Origin: Methylorubrum populi
GTDB taxonomy: Bacteria; Pseudomonadota; Alphaproteobacteria; Rhizobiales; Beijerinckiaceae
Direction of reading: 5' to 3'
Length of the DNA: 64,000 bases
Assembly (NCBI GenBank): GCA_036946625.1
Contig: JAQIIU010000003.1
Span: forward strand, 1,315,001 to 1,379,000
Shown in pieces: positions 43,602 through 52,097 of the stretch. Position numbers and translations under genes: made by a program. The notes under the pieces were generated by a model. The model searched no databases. It had not been told where the DNA came from and worked only from the letters and a program-made list of their open reading frames with translations. Positions within the stretch are counted from its first letter, which is position 1. Every line of letters begins with the position of its first letter.

Positions 43602-43766
43602 ATGGACAGACAGGACAGGGACGAACGCGAAAAGCCGCGGGAGCGCCGGGACGGGGACAAGCCCGCCAACAGCGCCCCCGACGCGGTGATGGACCCCAAC
43701 GAGAAGACCGACGGCAAGCCCGGCGCGCCGGGTCAGGGCGACGAAACCGATCCCGGGGCGGGCTGA
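43602..43766 (+). CDS. Small highly charged disordered protein, hypothetical (54 residues)
   Basis: A 54-residue frame, about half charged residues (MDRQDRDEREKPRERRDGDK, then PDAVMDPNEKTDGKPGAPGQ), ending DETDPGAG. It should be disordered and very soluble, like small stress-induced hydrophilic proteins. GCGAGG precedes the ATG. It is 43 bp after the previous small gene. No family recognised; coding status rests on composition, ribosome-binding site and position. Confidence 0.5.
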   Translation: MDRQDRDEREKPRERRDGDKPANSAPDAVMDPNEKTDGKPGAPGQGDETDPGAG

Positions 43767-43783
43767 GACACGCCCTCGCCGCC

Positions 43784-44047
43784 ATGTTCAGGCGGCCTGC
43801 TGTGGTGCATCGGCTCGGCCGGCTCGGCTTGATCCAGACGATCCGGGGCGGGGTGGGGGCCTGCGCGATCACCGCGCCCTGCCGCCTGCGGCGGGCGTTG
43901 GGCGAGGCGCTGGCGGCCTTCCTCGCGGTTCTCGACCGTTACACCCTGGCGGACCTGCTGGGCGGAGCCGAGGGCGACGAGATCACACGGCTGCTCGGCC
44001 TGTCCGCGCCCGCGCCGCCTGCCGAGGCAGTGCCGGCCGCCGATTGA
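43784..44047 (+). CDS. Small protein with a DUF1127-like segment, hypothetical (87 residues)
   Basis: An 87-residue frame with RRALGEALAAFLAVLDRYTL followed by ADLLGG. This resembles the L-x-x-x-D-x-x-TLADIG pattern of DUF1127 small proteins, some of which act in RNA or stress regulation in alphaproteobacteria. The rest is Ala/Pro-rich. The similarity is short and may be coincidental. It starts 17 bases after the preceding small gene and is convergent with pleD. Confidence 0.5.
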   Translation: MFRRPAVVHRLGRLGLIQTIRGGVGACAITAPCRLRRALGEALAAFLAVLDRYTLADLLGGAEGDEITRLLGLSAPAPPAEAVPAAD

Positions 44048-44066
44048 GCGGTGCCGTCCGTCGGCC

Positions 44067-45440
44067 CTACGCCGCCGCCGCCTCGACCCGGTTCCGGCCG
44101 GAGGACTTGGCCCGGTAGAGGGCGGCGTCGGCGCGTTTGAGCATGTCGGCCGGCCCGGCATCGGTCGGGCGCCGCACCGAGACGCCGACCGAGACGGTGA
44201 CGCCGATGTCGCGGGTTCCGCCCTCGATGGCGAAGGGGCTCGCCTCGATCCGCTCGCGGATGCGCTCGGCGATGGCGCGGGCGTCGGGCAGTTCGGCACC
44301 CGGCACCACCATCACGATCTCCTCGCCGCCGTAGCGGGCCAGGATGTCCATCGGCCGCACCTGCTGGCGGATGCGTTCGGCAAACGCCCGCAGCACCTCG
44401 TCGCCGGCCTCGTGGCCGTAGGTGTCGTTGATCGACTTGAAGCGGTCGATGTCGAGGAGCAGGCAGGCGAGGCCCTTCTGGTGGAGGGCGGCCTCGCCGA
44501 AGACCGGGCCGAGATGCCGGTCGAGGTAGCGCCGGTTGTGCAGGCCCGTCAGGTCGTCGGTGATGGCCAGTTCCATCGAGGCCTGAAGCGCCCCGCGCAG
44601 GGTCTCGGAGAAGCGGCGGCGGCGCACCTGCGTGCGCACCCGGGCGATCAGCTCGTTGCGGTCGATCGGGCGCAGCAGGTAGTCGTTGACGCCGAAATCG
44701 AGGCCGCGGGTGATGCGGGTCCGCTCCTGCATCTCGCCGATCATGATCAGCGCCATGCCGCGGGTCCGTTCGAGCGAGCGGAGCTGGCTGCACAGGCGCA
44801 GGCCGTCGAAGCCTTCGAGGTCGAGGCTCACCAGGGCGAGATCGAACCCGCCCTCCGGTGCCCGCACCAGCGCCCGGTGCGGATCGCTCTCCACGGTGAC
44901 GTGGTGGTGCTGCGCCAGCGCGGTGGCGATGCGGTCGACGGCGCCGGGCCGGTCCTCGACGAGGAGGATGCGCGCGCCTTCGCCGGTGTCCGAGGCGGCG
45001 GCGACCAGCGGATCGGGGCCGCCGATCTCGCGGGTCGCCAGCGCGCGCGAACGCAGTTCGTCGGTCACCGCCTTCAGCCGGACGAGGCTGCGCACCCGCG
45101 TCATCAGCGCGGTGTCGTCGATGGGCTTGGTCAGGAAGTCGTCCGCCCCCGCATCGAGGCCCCGCAGCCGGTCGGCCGGCTGGTCGAGGGCGGTGACGAT
45201 CACCACCGGCAGGTGGGCGGTGGCGGGGTTGCCTTTCAGCCGGCGGCAGACCTCGAAGCCGTCCATGCCCGGCATCATCACGTCGAGCAGCACGACGTCG
45301 CAGCCGCCCTTGTCGCAGATCGCCAGGGCGTCGGGCCCGTTCATCGCCACGACCACGTCGAAATACTCGAGCGACAGCTTCGTTTCGAGCAGACGGACGT
45401 TCGGGTAGAGATCATCGACGATCAGGACGCGAGCCGACAT
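44067..45440 (-). CDS. pleD: PleD-type diguanylate cyclase response regulator
   Basis: A 457-residue protein with the PleD layout: receiver 1 (1-120, phospho-acceptor Asp53), receiver 2 (about 155-275, apparently degenerate with Ser at the phospho-site position), and a GGDEF domain (about 290-457). The active-site motif reads GGEEI (371-375) in place of GGEEF. An inhibitory I-site RPMD (362-365) sits five residues upstream, so product feedback is expected. It makes c-di-GMP from two GTP and drives the motile-to-sessile transition in Caulobacter. It lies 56 bp downstream of divK on the same strand, the conserved divK-pleD pair. Confidence 0.95.
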   Translation of the reverse strand: MSARVLIVDDLYPNVRLLETKLSLEYFDVVVAMNGPDALAICDKGGCDVVLLDVMMPGMDGFEVCRRLKGNPATAHLPVVIVTALDQPADRLRGLDAGADDFLTKPIDDTALMTRVRSLVRLKAVTDELRSRALATREIGGPDPLVAAASDTGEGARILLVEDRPGAVDRIATALAQHHHVTVESDPHRALVRAPEGGFDLALVSLDLEGFDGLRLCSQLRSLERTRGMALIMIGEMQERTRITRGLDFGVNDYLLRPIDRNELIARVRTQVRRRRFSETLRGALQASMELAITDDLTGLHNRRYLDRHLGPVFGEAALHQKGLACLLLDIDRFKSINDTYGHEAGDEVLRAFAERIRQQVRPMDILARYGGEEIVMVVPGAELPDARAIAERIRERIEASPFAIEGGTRDIGVTVSVGVSVRRPTDAGPADMLKRADAALYRAKSSGRNRVEAAAA

Positions 45441-45496
45441 CGTTCCTCCGATGCGCGGCTGTCACGGCCGCCGCGGCATTCGAGGCCTCGGGGGCC

Positions 45497-45877
45497 TCAA
45501 GGGGCGCCATCATCGCCGATGTAGCGGCGGACCGTTGCTAAAAACTTCGCGACCGAGATCGGCTTCGAGAGGTAGGCCTCGCAGCCGCCTTCCCGTATGC
45601 GTTCCTCGTCGCCCTTCATCGCGAAGGCGGTGATGGCGATCACGGGGATGTCGCGCAGGTCGTCGTCGTCCTTGAGCCACTTCGTCACCTCCAGCCCCGA
45701 GACCTCGGGAAGCTGGATGTCCATCAGGATCAGGTCGGGATGGTGGGTGCGCGCCAGCTCGATCGCCTCGATGCCGTTGGCGGTCTTGAGGGTCGCGTAG
45801 CCGTGCGCCTCCAGCAGGTCGTTGAAGAGCTTCATGTTGAGCTCGTTGTCTTCAACGATGAGAACGGTTTTCTTCAT
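45497..45877 (-). CDS. divK: Single-domain response regulator DivK
   Basis: A 126-residue lone receiver domain. It starts [20 protein letters not shown], has the phospho-acceptor in [13 protein letters not shown] (Asp53), and the switch Thr/Lys in [13 protein letters not shown] and YLSKPISV, all very close to Caulobacter DivK. It relays the DivJ/PleC signal to the CckA/CtrA pathway. The start at 45877 is preceded by CGGAGCGG; an upstream ATG five codons earlier is less well placed. It is co-directional with pleD and divergent from the DUF3572 gene. Confidence 0.95.
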   Translation of the reverse strand: MKKTVLIVEDNELNMKLFNDLLEAHGYATLKTANGIEAIELARTHHPDLILMDIQLPEVSGLEVTKWLKDDDDLRDIPVIAITAFAMKGDEERIREGGCEAYLSKPISVAKFLATVRRYIGDDGAP

Positions 45878-45955
45878 GGCCCGCTCCGGCACGGTCGCGA
45901 TGGCGTTCCACCCCGTGGCCCGGCCCTCGTCCTCACGTTAAACTGCCACTCGTTG

Positions 45956-46252
45956 ATGAAACGCAAACTTGATCATAGCGATGCGGGGAGCGAGCGTCTC
46001 GCCGTCGAGGTGCTCGGCTGGCTCGCCGGCGACGAGGATCGGCTGTTCCGGTTCGTCGCCGCGAGCGGGCTGGAGCCCGGGACGCTGCGCGAGAGCCTGC
46101 ACGATCCCGGCTTCCTCGGCGCCGTCCTCGACCATGTGATGGGCGACGAACCGTCGCTCCTTGCATGCGCCGAGGCGCTCGGGGTGAAGCCGGAGCGGAT
46201 CGCCTCGGCCTGGCAGCGCCTGCAGCCGCCGCCCTTCGACGAGGGCGGCTGA
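45956..46252 (+). CDS. DUF3572 family protein
   Basis: A 98-residue helical protein with AVEVLGWLAGDEDRLFRFVA, ASGLEPGTLRES, and DPGFLGAVLDHVMGDEPSLL followed by EALGVKPERIASAWQ. This is the pattern of DUF3572, an alphaproteobacterial family that commonly stands next to divK. The function is unknown. It is divergent from divK (78 bp apart) and convergent with ruvA, with a strong hairpin between. Confidence 0.8.
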   Translation: MKRKLDHSDAGSERLAVEVLGWLAGDEDRLFRFVAASGLEPGTLRESLHDPGFLGAVLDHVMGDEPSLLACAEALGVKPERIASAWQRLQPPPFDEGG

Positions 46253-46262
46253 ATACCAGGCT

Positions 46263-46295
46263 GCAGGGAAGCCGGCCGATGGCCGGCTTCCCTGC
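46263..46295. terminator. Perfect 15-base hairpin between convergent genes
   Basis: GCAGGGAAGCCGGCC and GGCCGGCTTCCCTGC pair perfectly around a three-base loop, between the ends of the DUF3572 gene and ruvA. There is no T run on either side, so it may be a bidirectional, factor-assisted terminator or a 3'-end stabiliser. Confidence 0.5.
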
Positions 46296-46386
46296 GTCCG
46301 GCGGACGCCCGCCGCCGCGCCTTCGCGCGGGCAACCGACGATGAGGCGGGATCATCGCCGGTTGGTATGAGGCGTACCGATCGCCC

Positions 46387-47013
46387 CTACCGCGCCAGTT
46401 CCCGCAGCCCGAGCCGGATCAGGGTCCTGGCCTCGATCGAGCCGGCCTCCGCGCCCGCACCCTTCAGCGCGGCGGCGATGGCGGCCGAGGCCTGAACCTG
46501 GGGATAACCCAGATTGACCAGCGCCGAGATCGCGTCCGCGACCGGCTGGGGCGCGCTCCCGTCCTCGACGGCGCCCGTCAGGGCGACCAAGGCCGGATCG
46601 ACGGGGGCGAAGGCGGGCGCCTTGTCCTTCAGCTCCGCCACGAGGCGGGCGGCGAGCCGCGGGCCGACGCCGGGGGCGCGGGCGATCGCCCCCTTGTCGC
46701 CGGTGGCGATGGCGGTCGCGAGCGCCGCCGGCTCCAGCACCGAGAGCACGCCGAGCGCCACGCGGGTGCCGACGCCCTGCACGGTCTGGAGGATGCGGAA
46801 CCACTCCCGCTCGGCGTCCGAGCGGAAGCCGTAGAGCCGAATCATGTCCTCGCGCACATGCGTCTCGATGGCCAGGTCCGTCGCCTCGCCGGGCTTCGGC
46901 AGCCGCTGCAGGGTGCGGGCGGAACAATGCACGACGTAGCCGACGCCGTTCACGTCGAGGATCACGAAGTCCTCTCCGTAGGAATCCACGATGCCCTTGA
47001 GCTTGCCGATCAT
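46387..47013 (-). CDS. ruvA: Holliday junction branch-migration protein RuvA
   Basis: A 208-residue RuvA. It starts [20 protein letters not shown], has the two helix-hairpin-helix segments ([14 protein letters not shown] and [17 protein letters not shown]) and a C-terminal RuvB-binding domain (about 160-208). It binds Holliday junctions as a tetramer. Normally ruvC, ruvA and ruvB are collinear; here ruvA points away from ruvC with yceI between them. No ruvB follows: the next gene downstream is the convergent DUF3572 gene. Confidence 0.95.
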   Translation of the reverse strand: MIGKLKGIVDSYGEDFVILDVNGVGYVVHCSARTLQRLPKPGEATDLAIETHVREDMIRLYGFRSDAEREWFRILQTVQGVGTRVALGVLSVLEPAALATAIATGDKGAIARAPGVGPRLAARLVAELKDKAPAFAPVDPALVALTGAVEDGSAPQPVADAISALVNLGYPQVQASAAIAAALKGAGAEAGSIEARTLIRLGLRELAR

Positions 47014-47100
47014 TTGAAACCGTCGTTCCTCGAAGGGTCCGTTGCCGCGCTCGGCCTAACGCCATATCCGTCCTGGCGGCACAACCGACAAGGTGACCGC

Positions 47101-47730
47101 ATGAAGCGCACGCCCGCCCTCGCCGCCCTCCTGCTGGCGAGTCTCGCCCTCACCGTGCCGGGCGCTGCCCGGGCCCAGGAGGCCGCCGCGGCACTGACCA
47201 AGGATCCGAATCAGGTGAAGGCCGGGCGCTACCGGCTCGATCCGGCGCACGGCAAGATCACGTGGTCGCTCAACCATCTCGGCTTCTCGACCTATTACGG
47301 CCAGTTCACCGAGGTCTCGGGCGACCTCGTCCTCGATCCGAAGGAGCCGGGCAAGAGCAGCCTGTCCGTCAGGATCGGGACGGGCAGCGCCGATGCGCTC
47401 AACGAAAAGCTCAACGCCCACCTCAAGCAGCCGGATTTCCTCGACGTCCGGAATTTCCCGGAGGCGACCTTCCTCAGCAGCTCGGTCGAGCCGACGAGCC
47501 CGACCACCGCCCGGGTCAACGGAACCCTGACCCTGCGGGGCGTGTCGAAGCCGGTCTCGTTCGACGCCACCTTCAACCAGGCGGGCGTCAACCCGGTCGA
47601 CAAGGCCTACTCCGTGGGCTTCGATGGCTGGACGGTGATCAAGCGCTCGGAGTTCGGCGTGAACGCCTTCCTGCCGCTGCTCGGCGACGAGGTGGCGCTG
47701 CGGCTGGAGGGCGAGTTCAAGCTGCAATGA
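47101..47730 (+). CDS. YceI family periplasmic protein
   Basis: A 209-residue protein with a signal peptide ending near residue 25 (AARAQEA) and a YceI lipocalin-like domain: [56 protein letters not shown], and [16 protein letters not shown]. YceI proteins bind polyprenyl or lipid-like molecules and are often linked to base or oxidative stress. Lipid binding is inferred from the family. It is divergent from ruvA (87 bp) and followed by ruvC on the same strand. Confidence 0.92.
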   Translation: MKRTPALAALLLASLALTVPGAARAQEAAAALTKDPNQVKAGRYRLDPAHGKITWSLNHLGFSTYYGQFTEVSGDLVLDPKEPGKSSLSVRIGTGSADALNEKLNAHLKQPDFLDVRNFPEATFLSSSVEPTSPTTARVNGTLTLRGVSKPVSFDATFNQAGVNPVDKAYSVGFDGWTVIKRSEFGVNAFLPLLGDEVALRLEGEFKLQ

Positions 47731-47824
47731 GCGGCGGCGGCGGGGCCCGCGGGTTTGCGGCAACGCTCCGTTCACGGTACGTGCCGTATCGAACCGCCAG
47801 CGGCGGGAAAAGGAGGCTGCGGCC

Positions 47825-48391
47825 ATGACGAGCGACGTCCGCATCCTCGGCATCGATCCCGGCCTGCGCCGCACCGGCTGGGGGCTGATCGCGGCGCGCG
47901 GCACCAAGCTGTCCTATCTCGCCTGCGGCGTCGTCACCTCCGACGGCGACCTGCCGCTGGCCCTGCGCCTGCGCGAACTGCACGAGGGCCTCACCCGCAT
48001 CGTCGCAGGGTACACGCCCGACGAGGTCGCGGTGGAGGAGACCTTCGTCAACAAGGACGCGCAGGCGACGCTCAAGCTCGGCCATGCCCGGGCCGTGGCG
48101 CTGCTGGTGCCGGCGCTCGCCGGGCTGCCGGTGGCGGAATACGCCGCCAACCTCGTGAAGAAGACGGTGTCCGGCTCGGGTCACGCGGACAAGGTCCAGA
48201 TGCAGGCGATGGTGAAGTTCCTGCTGCCGAAGGCGGAGTTCAGGCTCGCCGACGCGGCGGACGCGCTCGCCATCGCCATCACCCATGCCAGCCACCGCGG
48301 CGCCATCGCCCTCGATCGCCGCCACGCGGTGGGCACGGCCGGAGGGCCGGGGGCGGCGCGCATCGCTGCGGCGCTGGCGCGGCAGGGCTGA
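47825..48391 (+). CDS. ruvC: Holliday junction resolvase RuvC
   Basis: A 188-residue endonuclease. RuvC signature residues: the first catalytic Asp in [14 protein letters not shown] (Asp11), the Glu in [20 protein letters not shown], and the C-terminal acidic pair in [15 protein letters not shown]. It cuts Holliday junctions symmetrically, normally with RuvAB. It is separated from ruvA by yceI and has the opposite orientation. It is convergent with the quinone oxidoreductase gene. Confidence 0.95.
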   Translation: MTSDVRILGIDPGLRRTGWGLIAARGTKLSYLACGVVTSDGDLPLALRLRELHEGLTRIVAGYTPDEVAVEETFVNKDAQATLKLGHARAVALLVPALAGLPVAEYAANLVKKTVSGSGHADKVQMQAMVKFLLPKAEFRLADAADALAIAITHASHRGAIALDRRHAVGTAGGPGAARIAAALARQG

Positions 48392-48422
48392 CGCTTTCGG
48401 CGCTCCGAGGCGGCCGCCTGCC

Positions 48423-49403
48423 TTACGGGTCCACCCGCAGCAGCACCTTGCCCGAGGCCTCCCGCCGCTTGAGGATGCCGAGCGCCTCCACGTAGGCGTC
48501 GAGCGGATAGACGCCGTGCACCTTCACGGTGAGCTTGCCTTCCGCCGCCCAGGCGAGCAGCCGGGCCTGATTGGCCGCGTGCACCGCCGGCTCGCGCTCG
48601 ACGAAGGCGCCCCAGTGGACGCCCTGCACGTCGATGCCCTTGAGCATGATGACGTTGAGGGGAAATTTCGGGATCTCGCCCGCGGCGAAGCCGATCACGA
48701 GGTAGCGGCCCTTCCAGCCCAGCGCGCGCATGGCGGGCTCGGCCAGATCGCCGCCGACCGCGTCGTAGATCACGTCGATCCCGCGCTCGCCCGCGAGCCG
48801 GCGCAGCTCTTCCCGCAGGTTGTTCGCCCGGTAATCGACGAGCGCGTCGGCGCCGTGGGCGCGGGCGGTCTCGAGCTTTTCGGGGGAGGAGGCGCAGGCG
48901 ATCACCCGGGCGCCGAGCAGCTTGCCGAGTTCCACCGCGGCCAAGCCCACGCCGCCCGAGGCGCCGAGCACGGCGAGGGTCTCGCCCGGCGCGATCTTCG
49001 CGCGGTCGGCGAGCGCGTGGAGCGTGGTGCCGTAGGTGATCGAGAGCCCGGCGGCGGTCTCGTCGGAGACGGCGTCCGGCACCCGCGCGAGCCGCCCGAC
49101 CGGCACCGCGATCCGCTCGCGGGCGGTGCCGTGGCTGAGATGGACCATCACCCGGTCGCCGACGGCAAACCCCTCCGCATCCGACCCCAGAGCCTCGACC
49201 ACGCCGCAAGCCTCGCCGCCCGGCGAGAACGGCAGTTCCGGCTTCACCTGATAGCGGCCGGCGATGATCAGCGTGTCGAAGAAGTTGAGCGCCGCCACCC
49301 GCACCCGCACCCGCGCCTCGCCGGGCCCCGCCACGGGATCGGGCAGATCCTCGACGCCAAGATCCTCCGGCCCGCCGAGCCGGCTGCACACCAGGGCCCT
49401 CAT
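48423..49403 (-). CDS. NADPH:quinone oxidoreductase, zinc-independent MDR family
   Basis: A 326-residue medium-chain reductase. The N-terminal GroES-like domain has DPVAGPGEARVRVRVAALNF and SPGGEACGVVEALG. The cofactor domain carries VLGASGGVGLAAVELGKLLG (about 140-160) and the NADPH-side YRANNLREEL region. The usual structural and catalytic zinc ligands are absent, which places it with quinone or crotonyl-type reductases. Likely a soluble NADPH-dependent reductase of quinones or enoyl compounds; the substrate is not evident. It is convergent with ruvC. Confidence 0.88.
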   Translation of the reverse strand: MRALVCSRLGGPEDLGVEDLPDPVAGPGEARVRVRVAALNFFDTLIIAGRYQVKPELPFSPGGEACGVVEALGSDAEGFAVGDRVMVHLSHGTARERIAVPVGRLARVPDAVSDETAAGLSITYGTTLHALADRAKIAPGETLAVLGASGGVGLAAVELGKLLGARVIACASSPEKLETARAHGADALVDYRANNLREELRRLAGERGIDVIYDAVGGDLAEPAMRALGWKGRYLVIGFAAGEIPKFPLNVIMLKGIDVQGVHWGAFVEREPAVHAANQARLLAWAAEGKLTVKVHGVYPLDAYVEALGILKRREASGKVLLRVDP

Positions 49404-49506
49404 CGTCTCGCGCTTCCTTCGCGTTTCCCTCGGGACAGGTCATGCCCTTGCGCGCCGATCCTGTGCAAGCGTGCATCGCCGCCGCGAAAGCCTTTCCGGG
49501 GTGGAC

Positions 49507-49845
49507 TTATGGTGCCCCCGGCTCTTCGAGCACCGCCGTCCGATCCGCCGCCCGGCGATAAAGCATCCGCGCCGCCGCCATCACCGCGACCTGCTGGCTG
49601 CCCGATTGCCAGGAGACGATGAATCCCTTGCGGCCGGGCGCTGAGTTCGACGCCGGCCGAAAACCCCTGGAGCAGGCGCCCGATCGGCACGAGGACCGGC
49701 GCGGCGACGAAGAACGCCCTCGCGACGGAGGAGGCGTAGAACCCGAAGAGGAAGAAACAGACATCTCCAGGACGTTGCCGCTGGTCACGCGCAGCACCGT
49801 CGCGATCGTCGAGGGCGCGCGGGCCTCGTCCGTGGAGGATGTCAT
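49507..49845 (-). pseudogene. Remnant of an MHS-type MFS transporter
   Basis: Pieces of one metabolite:H+ symporter (the family of KgtP, ShiA and citrate carriers) appear in order but in different frames: MTSSTDEARAPSTIATVLRV and SGNVLEM, then FFLFGFYASSVARAFF, then PVLVPIGRLLQGFSAGVE after an internal deletion, and PGRKGFIVSWQSGSQQVAVM in the first frame again. About 340 of roughly 1300 bases remain, with at least two frameshifts and large deletions. It is certainly not functional. It lies at the edge of a decayed patch that also includes the orphan urtA and an enolase-superfamily fragment. Confidence 0.75.
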
Positions 49846-49999
49846 CGATGGCTGTCCGTCTGCTCCGAACCGATCCCACACCGTGTCCGGGGGGCGATTC
49901 TCGCCTGGCGTGATCGCTCACGCTCGCGATGACGGCGTGCGGACCATTGACGGGAAGCCAGTCGGATCGGCTGGAAACCGCACGCCGCCCGGCCGCGGC

Positions 50000-51244
50000 C
50001 TACTGATACCCCTTCGGGAACGGATCGGGCTCGATCAGCTCGGGGCTCTCGTAGACCACGTCGAACTGTCCGTCCGCCCGCGCCCGCGCCACGCGGGTCT
50101 TGGACCACAGGTGATGGTTCTCGTGGATCTTCACGTAGCCCTCCGGCGCCTCCTTCATCTCGATGCCGGGGGAGGCCGCGATCACCCGGTCGATCTCGAA
50201 GCTGCCGGCCTTCTCCACCGCCGCTTTCCACAGGAACGGGCTCAGATAGGCCGCCTGCGTCGCGTCGCCGATCACGGTCTTCTCGCCCCAGCGCTTCTTG
50301 AAGGCGGCGACGAACTTTTCGTTGGCCGGGTTCTTCAACGACTGGAAGTACTTCATGCAGGTGTAAGCGTCGGCGATGTTCTCGCCGCCGATGCCGTCGA
50401 CCTCGTCCTCGGTGACGGAGACCGTGACCAGGGTCTGCTTCTTGAGATCGATGCCGGCCGCCTTGAGCTGCTTGTAGAAGGCCACGTTCGAGCCGCCGAC
50501 GACGGTCGAGAAGATCACGTCCGGTTTCTTGAGCTTGATCTTGTTGATGACCGAGTTGAACTGCGTGTGGCCGAGCGGGAAGTATTCCTCGCCCACGACC
50601 GTGCCCTTCAGCACGTTGGTGATATGCTTGGTGGCGATCTTGTTGGTGGTGCGCGGCCAGATGTAGTCCGAGCCGATCATGAAGAAGGTCTTGGCGCCCT
50701 TCTCCTTGCCGACCCAGTCGAGACCCGCCAGCGTCTGCTGCGCCGCCTCCTGGCCGGTGTAGATGACGTTCTTCGACTGCTCCAGGCCCTCGTAATAGGT
50801 CGGGTAGTAGAGAAGGCCGTTGTACTGTTCGAAGACCGGCAGCACCGCCTTGCGCGAGGCCGAGGTCATGCAGCCGAACACCGCGGCGCAATGATCGTTG
50901 ACCACGAGCTTGCGCGCCTTCTCGGCGAAGGTCGGCCAGTCGGAGGCGCCGTCCTCCTGGATGATCTTGATCTGCCGGCCGAGCACCCCGCCCGCTGCGT
51001 TGATCTGCTCGATGGCGAGCTTCTCGCCTTGCGTCGTTCCGGTCTCGGAGATCGCCATCGTGCCGGTGAGCGAGTGCAGGATGCCCACCGTCACCTCCGT
51101 GTCGGTGACGGCGAGCGCGCCCGCGCCGGTCTCCGCAGCGAAGGCTCGCCCGGGCAGGGCGGTCATCAGCGGCGAGGCGGCAAGGCCCAGGAGAAGCCGG
51201 CGGCGGAGATGGAAGTGGGCGTCGTTTCTGTCACGCGAGCGCAT
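50000..51244 (-). CDS. urtA: Urea ABC transporter substrate-binding protein UrtA (orphan)
   Basis: A 414-residue periplasmic binding protein of the amide/urea branch. An N-terminal signal with HLRRRLLLGLAASPLMTALP may be Tat-type. The mature part shows VTVGILHSLTGTMAISET, INAAGGVLGRQIKIIQEDGA, CMTSASRKAVLPVFEQYNGL and YYPTYYEGLEQSKN, all typical of UrtA. The start ATG 51244 fits the signal peptide; a longer frame upstream does not. No urtBCDE genes lie on either side: downstream is a transporter remnant, upstream a truncated enzyme gene. It may work with permease genes elsewhere or be a stranded paralogue. Confidence 0.88.
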   Translation of the reverse strand: MRSRDRNDAHFHLRRRLLLGLAASPLMTALPGRAFAAETGAGALAVTDTEVTVGILHSLTGTMAISETGTTQGEKLAIEQINAAGGVLGRQIKIIQEDGASDWPTFAEKARKLVVNDHCAAVFGCMTSASRKAVLPVFEQYNGLLYYPTYYEGLEQSKNVIYTGQEAAQQTLAGLDWVGKEKGAKTFFMIGSDYIWPRTTNKIATKHITNVLKGTVVGEEYFPLGHTQFNSVINKIKLKKPDVIFSTVVGGSNVAFYKQLKAAGIDLKKQTLVTVSVTEDEVDGIGGENIADAYTCMKYFQSLKNPANEKFVAAFKKRWGEKTVIGDATQAAYLSPFLWKAAVEKAGSFEIDRVIAASPGIEMKEAPEGYVKIHENHHLWSKTRVARARADGQFDVVYESPELIEPDPFPKGYQ

Positions 51245-51537
51245 GTTTCTTCGAAATCCTTCGAGCGTCGTCCGGCGGATCGGGCGAATGCCGGCCGTCA
51301 GGCCGACAGACGAGACCGATGCCATCATCCGTATTTCGGCTCAAGAAATGAAAATGTATCAAGAGCAATTGATGGGCGGCGTGCCCATATTTCTTGCGAT
51401 ATGCAGCCAAGATCGCCGATCATGAACGATAGTTGCTTGCGCCGCCGCCCCGGCCCACATCCGGATTGGACCTCGAACACGATCCGGAACACCGCGTCCA
51501 TGCCGCTCGGGGGCATTTCGGTGACCTTTTTCGTCGA
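51245..51537. other. AT-richer region upstream of urtA with a nested hairpin
   Basis: No gene. Around 51342-51396 an outer CAAGAAAT/ATTTCTTG pair encloses an inner ATGGGC/GCCCAT hairpin. It could form a leader structure in urtA mRNA if transcription starts upstream of 51396. No known riboswitch was recognised. Confidence 0.4.
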
Positions 51538-51936
51538 TCAGGCTTCGATAAACACGCGCTTCCGCGCATCAAGGCTGACATCGACACGATAGCGTTCGAT
51601 CAGATCCTCGTCGAGTTTCACGCCCAGTCCCGGCGTGTCGGGAACCACGACCTGGCCGTCATCGAGCGGGATCAGATTTGTCACCAGATCCTTGAACAAG
51701 GGGCTGCTGCTCTGCGAGTATTCGATGAGATCGCAACCATCCTGGCTCGCCAGAAACTGGACCGTCGCGGCAAGCAGGATCCCGGTGCTGAAGCCGTGCG
51801 GCACCAGACGGGTATCGGTGCGACGGGCGATCCGAGCAATATGGACGGCCTCGCTGATGCCGCCGCAGCGCGTGATATCAGGCTGAATGATGGACGGGTC
51901 GGTCAGAGTGATGAAATCCTTGAACTCCGCCACCGA
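51538..51936 (-). pseudogene. C-terminal remnant of an enolase-superfamily (mandelate racemase-like) sugar-acid dehydratase
   Basis: The last 130 or so codons of a mandelate racemase/muconate lactonising-type enzyme are intact and end in a proper stop: EFKDFITLTDPSIIQPDITR followed by CGGISEAVHIARIA, the catalytic histidine in VPHGFSTGI, and LIPLDDGQVVVPDTPGLGVK. The N-terminal capping domain and first barrel strands are missing. The frame continues upstream into sequence unlike the family. The gene is therefore truncated at about 51937, and the cause (deletion or rearrangement) is not visible. Confidence 0.75.
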
Positions 51937-52097
51937 GGCTGTTCGCGAAGTGGCCGTTGTCGGGGGCGTGTCGGCAGCTCGCGACCGATCGCCACTCGGC
52001 GAAGGCGCTCTCAAGACGGGCTCCGGCCAAACGCTCCAGTCCACCTGCATCGGCTCTTCACCCGATCGAGCCGATCGGAACGCCACCCCGGGCGCCC

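Noticed and set aside
49400..49921. Considered as an intact small transporter gene
   Set aside because: Conserved transporter segments fall in different frames with deletions between them, so it is annotated as a pseudogene.
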